This document shows, one piece after another, positions 1 through 5,380 of a stretch of DNA of 9,077 bases. A program made the position numbers and the translations under genes. The notes under the pieces were generated by a model, which saw only the letters and a program-made list of their open reading frames with translations, searched no databases and was not told where the DNA came from. This DNA comes from Desulfobulbaceae bacterium UBA5628 (lineage in GTDB: Bacteria; Desulfobacterota; Desulfobulbia; Desulfobulbales; Desulfurivibrionaceae). Position 1 is the stretch's first letter, and each line of letters starts with the position of its first letter. The stretch covers positions 1-9,077 of the forward strand of contig DIKC01000011.1 of the NCBI GenBank assembly GCA_002421565.1, in the 5' to 3' direction.

Positions 1-807
1 GCGGAGCTGCCTCTTCGGATCAGGATCGATGATCCCAAGTTGCTGCGCTGGGCATGGCCGCCGGCGGTGGAGGCCCTGATCCTTTCCCTTACCCCGGAAC
101 AGTGGCCCGGTTTCGCGGCGGCGGTTTCCCGCCCGGCCCGCCTGCCGGGAAGGATCATCTGGGCCTTGCCGCCGGTGATCCTGCCCCCTGATCTGCCCTG
201 GTACGAGGCGCGGATCAAGGAGTTGCGGGGGCGGGGATTTGCCGCCTGGCAACTCGGCCATTTCGGACAGCTACCCCTCTTTACTTCGGACGGTGAAGAA
301 AAAAAAGGGCGGGGTAAAACGGCCGCGCTCTCCCTCTCCGGCGATTATACCCTCAATATCATCAACCATCTGGCCCTGGAAACCTGCCGCAAACTTGGCT
401 TGGCCCCGGTGCAGGCGGCGGTGGAGAGCGACCGGGAAACCATCGCTCTGCTCGGCCGGCGGTTGCCGGGCTCTTTTGGCCTGACCATTTACGGCCGGCC
501 GCCGCTTTTCACCGCCCGCGCCGTCCCGGCTTTTTTCCGCTGGCGGACGCCCTTTGTCAGCCCCCGGGGGGAACGGTTCGTTCTAGCCCGGGAGTTCGGG
601 CAGACCCTGGCCCTGGCGGAACAACCCTTTTCCCTGCTCTCGCAAGCGCCGGAACTGGCAACAATGGGGGGCGCCTACGGGGTGATCGACCTCCGCCGTT
701 TGCGGCTTAAGAAAAACGATCTTGCCCTCCTCCTGCGCCAGATCGGCACCCCCCTTCGCGGCCGGGCGTCGCTTTCCTCCTTCAACTACCGCGCCGGATT
801 ATCCTGA
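1..807 (+). CDS. U32-family peptidase, C-terminal part (5' end outside window)
   Basis: The reading frame is open from base 1, so the gene starts upstream; about 268 C-terminal residues are visible and it ends with TGA at 805-807. The segment GDYTLNIINHLALE, followed by a K-LGL stretch, an ESDRE stretch and then TIYGRPPLFTAR, matches the pattern of U32 peptidases (collagenase-like/YhbU-type), where a GDY-LN-N motif is followed by a strand, an L-xE-L-type segment and a conserved YGR/HG-PL motif. Family members are associated with collagen-like substrates or with tRNA/rRNA hydroxylation (TrhP, RlhA), so the substrate cannot be named from this fragment. The gene is very GC-rich (42 of 60 bases in line 61-120). 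An A8 run at 299-306 lies in a lysine-rich linker. The following hook gene has its own promoter, so the two need not be co-transcribed. The family call is fairly sure; the exact function is not. Confidence 0.75.
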   Translation, partial: AELPLRIRIDDPKLLRWAWPPAVEALILSLTPEQWPGFAAAVSRPARLPGRIIWALPPVILPPDLPWYEARIKELRGRGFAAWQLGHFGQLPLFTSDGEEKKGRGKTAALSLSGDYTLNIINHLALETCRKLGLAPVQAAVESDRETIALLGRRLPGSFGLTIYGRPPLFTARAVPAFFRWRTPFVSPRGERFVLAREFGQTLALAEQPFSLLSQAPELATMGGAYGVIDLRRLRLKKNDLALLLRQIGTPLRGRASLSSFNYRAGLS

Positions 808-830
808 CGGCAAAATTTTCCCTTTCCTAT

Positions 831-846
831 TGGCACGCTATTTGCT
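831..846 (+). promoter_or_regulatory. Sigma-54 (RpoN) -24/-12 promoter of the hook gene
   Basis: The sequence TGGCACG-CTAT-TTGCT fits the sigma-54 consensus TGGCACG-N4-TTGCW at every defined position. The GG is at 832-833 and the GC at 844-845, which is the required spacing. The predicted transcription start is near 857, leaving a 5' leader of about 43 bases before the ATG at 900. Hook genes are classic RpoN-dependent middle/late flagellar genes in epsilon- and deltaproteobacteria and in Vibrio and Pseudomonas, so site and gene agree. Activator (FlrC/FlgR-type) sites would be expected upstream, inside the end of the peptidase gene; I could not identify them. Confidence 0.9.
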
Positions 847-888
847 TTTGGCGATAGGCAGGAAGATTTTTGCGCCATCCGGGCAAGC

Positions 889-894
889 AGGAGG
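889..894 (+). promoter_or_regulatory. Shine-Dalgarno site of the hook gene
   Basis: AGGAGG lies 5 bases upstream of the ATG at 900. This decides the start: the frame is open back to a TTG at 870, but that codon has no ribosome site, and starting at 900 gives the expected FlgE N-terminus, MSIHNMMFNGLSGV. Confidence 0.85.
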
Positions 895-899
895 AGTTT

Positions 900-3431
900 A
901 TGTCGATCCATAACATGATGTTCAACGGGTTGAGCGGGGTCAACAGCATGTCCGCCAACATGGGGGTGTTGGCGGACAATATCGCCAACATCAACACCGT
1001 AGGCCACAAAAGCTCGTACTCGCTGTTTCAGAATGTCCTGACCTCGGTCTCGTCCCAATACGGCGATATCGGCAACGGCGGTCAGGTTGCCGCCATCAAC
1101 AAGAGTTTTCAGCCCGGCCAGTTGGAGGGAACCTCCAACGCCACCGATATGGCCATTGACGGCCGGGGATTCTTCATGTTGCGGGATTCTTTGGAAGACG
1201 AGATTCTTTACACCCGGGACGGCCAGTTACGGATCGATGAACAGGCCGATTCCCCGGCCGGCACTTATTTCCTGGTCACTCCCCAAGGCCGCTACGCCCA
1301 GGGTTACAACCTGGGATCGGTGGATAATCCCGGCAATACCATCGAGGATTTGTTGATCCGTCGGGAATGCCTGCCCCAGGCAACCAGTGAGATTACCCTG
1401 GCCCTCAACCTGCGATATGACCCGGACGCGGTGGAGACGATCCCGATCAGCGACGGAGAGCTGCTCTTGAACGACGGTTTGTCCGGCGCCAATGAGGATC
1501 TATGGGAGATGGCCGACGGCTGGGGCAACGGCGGTATTTTTGCCAATGAATGGAGCGCCGACCAGATTACCTTTGTCGACAACCGGATGACCATTACCCT
1601 TGAGGATGCCGGCAGCGGTCTGGTTTCCGGGGAATACCGGAGTCTGGAAAGCTACGGCTATGGACGTTACGAGGCCCGGATCAAGGCATCAGACGTTCCC
1701 GGAACTATTGCCGGTTTCTTTACTTACAGCGAAGCCCCCCACGATGAAATCGATATTGAAATCAAGGGGGATGACCCGAGCAAGATGCAGGTCAATTACT
1801 GGAGCGACGGAGAGGAGCATCCGGTGGTCATTGATCTCGGTTTTGACGCCTCCCAGGATTTCCACACCTATGCCTTTGAATGGGAGCCGGAAGGCATTAA
1901 ATGGTTTGTCGACGGGGTGGAGGTTCATGTCGAGGATGGCAGCAACGGCGCTCTGCCGAGCAATCCCGGCCAGTTGATGCTTAACCTCTGGGCCAGCGAG
2001 GGGGCCGGGGAGTGGAGCAGCGACTTCAGCTCCATTGATCCGGTGTCGATTGAAGTTGACAGCATCAGCCACACCGCCTTTGCCACCGCCGAAACGGGCG
2101 ATCCCCAATCCCTTTACGCGGCCTGGGACGGGACCCAGCAGCCGCCCCTGCCGGAATCGGCTTACGATTATTGGACCAAGCTGCAATGTCATGACGATCA
2201 GGGAGAGTCGTTTGATGTCAGCGTCTATTTTGATTACACCAGCGAGGCCAACGAACGGGAATTCATCGTTACCCATGACCCGGCCTTGGATCGGCGACTA
2301 ATCGACTCTGATGGCGCCCGTTATAATGACGGTGACTCTCCCGAAACCGGCGCCGGCGCCTTGCTTTACGGCAAGTTGATTTTTAACAGTGTCGGGGAGT
2401 TGCTTGATATTCAGGCCTGGCAGGTGCCGCCCAACGGTGATCTGCTCCCAACGGTTGGCAATATGTTGGCCCGGGATCCACGGAGCGGCTTTTATTCCTT
2501 TGAGTATAATTTGAGCGGAATCGGCCCCAATTTAAGCTCCACCCTTAACTTTGGCGCTATTGCCACCCCGCGGATCGCACGCAGTCAGGGGTTGGCCAAG
2601 GCGGACGGTTCCGGAGAAAGTGCCTCGGCGGTGGATGTTTTGACCAGTTGGGATAGTGTTTACGATATCGCCGGCAATCGGGCGCAAAATGGGGATGAAA
2701 TAAGCTTCAACGGTTTAAAGGGGAGTGGCGAGGCGGTTGCGCTGACCTACGTGGTGGATTACCGGAATCGGGTGGAGGATCTCATGGTGCAACTGGAAGA
2801 GGCTTTTTCATGCACCGCCCTGATCCGCGGTGGTCGGCTGGAACTGCATGACCTGGCAACCGGCGCCAGTCAGTTGACTATTACCGATATCAGCTATCGC
2901 GATGCCAATGGCGATTCCCCGATGGAAAATTCGGCCCTGGCGCAGCTTTTTGGCGACGAGGGCTCCTCGTTTGTGGTCGAGCCCAACGAAGAGATGGGAT
3001 TTTCTCCCATCCGTACCACCAATTACGCGAGCCAATCAAGCGATGTGTTCAAGGGGCAGAACGGTTACGGGACAGGGATTCTGCAGGATATTTCGGTGGC
3101 CGCCGACGGGACGGTTACCGGTCATTATTCCAATAATCAGAGTCTGGCCCAGGCCCGGGTGGCGCTGGCTGATTTTGCTGATTACAAAGGATTGGCGCTC
3201 TACGGCGGCAATATCTACAAGGCCACCGAAGAGGCCGGAGCGCCGGTGATTGGGGTTGCCGGCAGCGGCACCTTCGGCAATGTCCACGGTAACTCGCTGG
3301 AGATATCCAACGTGGATCTGGCTCGCCAGTTCGTGGATCTGACCATGACCCAGCGCATTTTTCAGGCCAACTCCATGATCCTGACCACCGCCAACGAGGT
3401 CTATGAGACGGCGCTGCGTCTGAAACAGTAG
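900..3431 (+). CDS. flgE: Flagellar hook protein FlgE with an inserted GH16 beta-glucanase domain
   Basis: 843 residues. FlgE polymerises into the hook, the extracellular universal joint between rod and filament, after export unfolded through the flagellar type III system. Domain order: rod/hook N-terminal helix and D1 (about 1-175, with LADNIANINTVGHKSS at 24-39); GH16 lichenase-like domain (about 186-394, catalytic EIDIE at 283-287); FlgE D2/FlaE-type region (about 401-560, resuming at SLYAAWDGT and with HDDQGESFDVSVYFD at 431-445); a Flagellin_IN-like segment (about 583-665); then D1 and the C-terminal helix (about 720-843, with GYGTGILQDISV, HYSNNQ, SNVDLARQF and QRIFQANS). Without the insert it would be about 620 residues, in the range I recall for deltaproteobacterial FlgE. 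The gene stands alone: it has its own sigma-54 promoter, a terminator follows, and no other flagellar gene is in the window. It may be the main hook protein or a paralogue. Three cysteines (157, 430, 638) are present, none in the insert. Identity as FlgE and presence of GH16 are both clear; enzymatic activity is an inference. Confidence 0.93.
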   Translation: MSIHNMMFNGLSGVNSMSANMGVLADNIANINTVGHKSSYSLFQNVLTSVSSQYGDIGNGGQVAAINKSFQPGQLEGTSNATDMAIDGRGFFMLRDSLEDEILYTRDGQLRIDEQADSPAGTYFLVTPQGRYAQGYNLGSVDNPGNTIEDLLIRRECLPQATSEITLALNLRYDPDAVETIPISDGELLLNDGLSGANEDLWEMADGWGNGGIFANEWSADQITFVDNRMTITLEDAGSGLVSGEYRSLESYGYGRYEARIKASDVPGTIAGFFTYSEAPHDEIDIEIKGDDPSKMQVNYWSDGEEHPVVIDLGFDASQDFHTYAFEWEPEGIKWFVDGVEVHVEDGSNGALPSNPGQLMLNLWASEGAGEWSSDFSSIDPVSIEVDSISHTAFATAETGDPQSLYAAWDGTQQPPLPESAYDYWTKLQCHDDQGESFDVSVYFDYTSEANEREFIVTHDPALDRRLIDSDGARYNDGDSPETGAGALLYGKLIFNSVGELLDIQAWQVPPNGDLLPTVGNMLARDPRSGFYSFEYNLSGIGPNLSSTLNFGAIATPRIARSQGLAKADGSGESASAVDVLTSWDSVYDIAGNRAQNGDEISFNGLKGSGEAVALTYVVDYRNRVEDLMVQLEEAFSCTALIRGGRLELHDLATGASQLTITDISYRDANGDSPMENSALAQLFGDEGSSFVVEPNEEMGFSPIRTTNYASQSSDVFKGQNGYGTGILQDISVAADGTVTGHYSNNQSLAQARVALADFADYKGLALYGGNIYKATEEAGAPVIGVAGSGTFGNVHGNSLEISNVDLARQFVDLTMTQRIFQANSMILTTANEVYETALRLKQ
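1455..2081 (+). other. GH16 (lichenase-like) domain inserted in FlgE
   Basis: Encodes about residues 186-394 of the hook protein. From remembered Bacillus lichenase sequences, several blocks agree in order: LW-x2-ADG-x2-NG, GE-x-RS-x4-YGYG-x-YE-x-R, FFTY, DEIDIE, NY, LGFDA, FHTYAF-W-P, IKW-VDG, P-NPG and LNLW. The retaining GH16 triad is complete: E283 (nucleophile, codon 1746-1748), D285 and E287 (acid/base, codon 1758-1760). E245, R247, N299 and Y300 match known substrate-site positions. Two differences stand out. The residue before DEIDIE is histidine (H281) where lichenases have tryptophan. The two lichenase disulfide cysteines are replaced by N216 and S243. The fold would be a beta-jelly-roll acting on beta-1,3/1,4-glucans or related beta-galactans. 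The true substrate cannot be read from sequence. Confidence 0.92.
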
Positions 3432-3456
3432 CCGTCGGTTTTCAGCTTTTAACAAA

Positions 3457-3499
3457 AACGGGGAACCAAGAATAACATCTTGGTTCCCCGTTGTTTTTT
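3457..3499. terminator. Bidirectional Rho-independent terminator
   Basis: A perfect 14-bp inverted repeat (arms 3457-3470 and 3479-3492, loop AATAACAT) is followed by G and six T at 3494-3499, giving a strong terminator for the hook gene. On the other strand the stem is followed by a T-rich run (complement of AACAAAAA, 3451-3458), so it can also end transcripts coming from the tRNA-Ala gene. The two convergent units appear to share it. Confidence 0.92.
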
Positions 3500-3501
3500 G
3501 G

Positions 3502-3577
3502 TGGTGGAGCTGAGGGGGATCGAACCCCTGACCTATGCATTGCGAACGCATCGCTCTCCCAGCTGAGCTACAGCCCC
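3502..3577 (-). tRNA. tRNA-Ala (anticodon CGC)
   Basis: On the minus strand, 76 bases fold as a complete cloverleaf with an encoded CCA end. The acceptor stem is GGGGCTG/CAGCTCC and contains the G3-U70 pair, which is the alanine identity element. The D-arm is GCTC-AGCTGGGA-GAGC. The anticodon arm is ATGCG-TTCGCAA-TGCAT, giving anticodon CGC (reads GCG). The T-arm is AGGGG-TTCGATC-CCCCT. The CGC isoacceptor fits a GC-rich genome with frequent GCG codons. No integrase or duplicated 3' end is seen nearby, so nothing suggests that it serves as an attachment site. Confidence 0.97.
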
Positions 3578-3589
3578 GTAATCCTTTCC

Positions 3590-3618
3590 CATAAACCATG
3601 CGCGGCGTTTTTCGTCAA
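3590..3618 (-). promoter_or_regulatory. Probable sigma-70-type promoter of tRNA-Ala
   Basis: On the minus strand TTGACG (3613-3618) and TTTATG (3590-3595) are separated by exactly 17 bases, and the -10 box ends 12 bases before the tRNA 5' end. The -35 box matches the consensus at 5 of 6 positions, while the -10 box is weak (3 of 6). It lies in the gap between the anti-sigma kinase gene and the tRNA. Confidence 0.5.
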
Positions 3619-3665
3619 CAGGCATCTTGGGCAAAAAAGGGGCGACGGCCGGAAAAAGCAGGGCT

Positions 3666-4154
3666 TCAACGGCGGTTGGGGGGAGAGAAGCAGACGATCA
3701 GGTGGCGGCCCTGGTCGCGCCATTCCACCGAGCGGGCAAAGGCCTTGATGATGAACAACCCCCGGCCGCTTTCGCCGGTAATCTGTTCCGGCCGGGTGGG
3801 GTCGGGAATGGCCTGATGATCGAAGCCGCTACCGTTGTCATGCACCTCAAAGGTGAATTTATCATCAAAGTGCCAACGGAAGGTGATCGGCAGGTCGGGA
3901 TCGCGGCGGTTGCCGTGTTTCCAGGCATTGATTACCGCTTCCGCCAGGGCCATGTGGATTTTTATCTCCGCCTGGCCGTATCCCCGGCGGAACATCTCTT
4001 TCTCCACCAACCGCCAGCAGGCGTCCACCACCTGATCTATACCCTGGTAATGGGCGGGGAAAATCTGTTCTTCGCCGCTGCTCACCGGGGGCTCTCCTCC
4101 CCTGGGCGCGGATGATCTACCGTAAGTCGCGGCGGAAATGGAAGAAGCGCTCAT
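3666..4154 (-). CDS. RsbW/SpoIIAB-type anti-sigma serine kinase (HATPase_c_2)
   Basis: 162 residues, about the usual length for the family plus a 30-residue polar N-terminal tail. A GHKL-fold ATP-binding domain covers about 35-158. The N-box is [14 protein letters not shown] (E72 and N76 for Mg-ATP), the G1 box is HDNGSGFD (105-112) and the G2 box is [11 protein letters not shown] (126-136). Such proteins phosphorylate a STAS-domain antagonist and sequester a sigma factor or another output protein; the PP2C phosphatase encoded just upstream would reverse this. The start ATG (4152-4154) overlaps the stop of the phosphatase gene by 4 bases (ATGA), so translation is probably coupled. No STAS gene or sigma-factor gene is in the window, so the partner is unknown. 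I see no clear terminator directly after the gene, so read-through into tRNA-Ala is possible. Confidence 0.88.
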   Translation of the reverse strand: MSASSISAATYGRSSAPRGGEPPVSSGEEQIFPAHYQGIDQVVDACWRLVEKEMFRRGYGQAEIKIHMALAEAVINAWKHGNRRDPDLPITFRWHFDDKFTFEVHDNGSGFDHQAIPDPTRPEQITGESGRGLFIIKAFARSVEWRDQGRHLIVCFSPPNRR

Positions 4155-5380
4155 CGGAGATTCTCCGTGTTCGGTGATGACAGTGGGTCGGATGACCTAC
4201 CGCCGGTGGCTGTCTGACGACCCTGGTAGCTGATCGCCAGCATGGTCAGGTCGTCGGGAAAAATAACACTGTTGGAGAAGGTCAGCAACTGTTCCACCAG
4301 TTTGTTCAGGGCCTTGCCGCTGGCCGGAAAACCGAGACGATCCACCATGCTGGTCAGTCCGCCGCCGCCCAGCATATCATCCTGCTGATCGGTGATTTCA
4401 ATCGCCCCGTCGGTATAGAAAAGGAGACCGTCGCCGGCCTCCATCTGCATGATGGTGATCTCGTAAATGTGATCCCCAACCAGGCCCAACGGCAGACCGG
4501 ACATCTTGAGCTGGCGGGAATGGCCGTGGCGGGAGAGAATCAGCGAAGGGCTGCCGGCGGCGCAAAGGGCGATTGCCTCGGAGCGCAGGTCGATGAGCCC
4601 GAAAATTCCGGTGGCGAACGATTCGTTGTCCCGCACCAACTGGCAGAGGCTACGGTTCAATTGGCCGACAAAGGTGGCGGGTCGATCCAGCACCCGGCGG
4701 TTGCTTTCCCATAGCGAGTGAAGATGCATGGCGTAGAGTCCAGCGGCGGTGCCGTGGCCCATGACATCCACCAGACAGAAGGCGTAACGGTCGTTGTCCA
4801 GTCGTTCCACGGTGTAGAAATCACCGCCGATCATATCATGGGGCAGGTACTGGACCGCGAAACGGAGGCGGGGGTTGTCGTCGGGCGGCATCCGCATCGA
4901 TAATTGCTGGATGGTGCGAGCCCGCTCCAGATCGCGGACCCGGGCCGAGGCGTCGCGAAATATTTCCACCCCGCCGATCACCCGGCCCTGGTCGTCATGG
5001 ATCGGGGCGACGCTGACCTGGACCGCGATCCGCTTGCCGTCCTTGCCCTTGGCAAAGACCAAAGCCGGGGCCAGGGAGCCGTGATCGGTGATCATGGCGC
5101 GATGGAGGGGGCACTGTTCCTTGCCGCAGAGCTGGCGGCCTTCCTTGTCGGTATGGCAGAGGACGTTGTCGTGGCAACTGCGGCCCACCACCTCCGTTGC
5201 CGACCAGCCGGTGATCCGTTCGGCGGCCGGGTTCCAGTAAACGATCCGCCGTTCAAGATCAGTAACATAGACCCCGTCGTTGAGCGAGTTTAACACCTGG
5301 TCGGCGGTGTAGGGCATGGCCGCGGCGCGGGCCCTGGTCAGCAAATCGTCCTGATTGGCGGTCATGATCGGTTTGTTCAT
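4151..5380 (-). CDS. PAS-PP2C (SpoIIE-type) serine phosphatase
   Basis: 409 residues from the ATG at 5378-5380. The frame is open to an earlier ATG at 5480-5482, but that would overlap the upstream gene by over 100 bases; the chosen start forms a 4-base ATGA overlap with the upstream stop, matching the next junction. There is no strong ribosome site, so re-initiation is likely. The PAS domain spans about 27-146 (LNDGVYVTDLERRIVYWNPAAE, then GVEIFRDAS) and contains four cysteines, C69, C75, C85 and C90. The PP2C/SpoIIE domain spans about 170-387 with its metal-binding acids present: GGDFY (D187), VDVMGHG (D205), FYTDG (D324) and FPDDLTML (D376, D377). It is cytoplasmic, with no membrane segment. 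Members dephosphorylate STAS antagonists phosphorylated by an RsbW kinase, and that kinase is the next gene. The PAS domain presumably gates activity by a small ligand or redox state. The family call is firm; the signal is unknown. Confidence 0.92.
   Translation of the reverse strand: MNKPIMTANQDDLLTRARAAAMPYTADQVLNSLNDGVYVTDLERRIVYWNPAAERITGWSATEVVGRSCHDNVLCHTDKEGRQLCGKEQCPLHRAMITDHGSLAPALVFAKGKDGKRIAVQVSVAPIHDDQGRVIGGVEIFRDASARVRDLERARTIQQLSMRMPPDDNPRLRFAVQYLPHDMIGGDFYTVERLDNDRYAFCLVDVMGHGTAAGLYAMHLHSLWESNRRVLDRPATFVGQLNRSLCQLVRDNESFATGIFGLIDLRSEAIALCAAGSPSLILSRHGHSRQLKMSGLPLGLVGDHIYEITIMQMEAGDGLLFYTDGAIEITDQQDDMLGGGGLTSMVDRLGFPASGKALNKLVEQLLTFSNSVIFPDDLTMLAISYQGRQTATGGRSSDPLSSPNTENLR
4155..4167 (-). 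promoter_or_regulatory. Hairpin holding the Shine-Dalgarno site of the RsbW-like gene
   Basis: On the minus strand CGGAGAATCTCCG is a 13-base palindrome directly in front of the ATG. Its GGAG lies 8 bases upstream of the start and would be paired with CTCC in a small 5-bp stem. The stem is within the last codons of the phosphatase gene, so a ribosome finishing that gene would open it. This suits coupled translation, but the stem is short and could be chance. Confidence 0.4.

Noticed and set aside
870..899. TTG start at 870 for the hook gene
   Set aside because: It has no ribosome site and lies only about 13 bases after the predicted sigma-54 transcript start. The ATG at 900 has AGGAGG at good spacing and the correct FlgE N-terminus.
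3502..3577. tRNA-Ala as an attachment site of an integrated element
   Set aside because: No integrase, no duplicated tRNA end and no mobile-element genes are visible on either side.
3036..3599. Minus-strand frame running through the tRNA-Ala and into flgE
   Set aside because: Part of its translation comes from the tRNA gene and the terminator; this is a common false gene call around tRNAs.
3491..3748. Plus-strand frame reading [22 protein letters not shown]
   Set aside because: This peptide is the well-known artefact of translating the antisense of a tRNA gene.
3627..4115. Plus-strand frame of 162 codons opposite the RsbW-like gene
   Set aside because: The minus-strand frame has N, G1 and G2 ATP-binding boxes and is coupled to the upstream gene; the plus frame has no recognisable motif.
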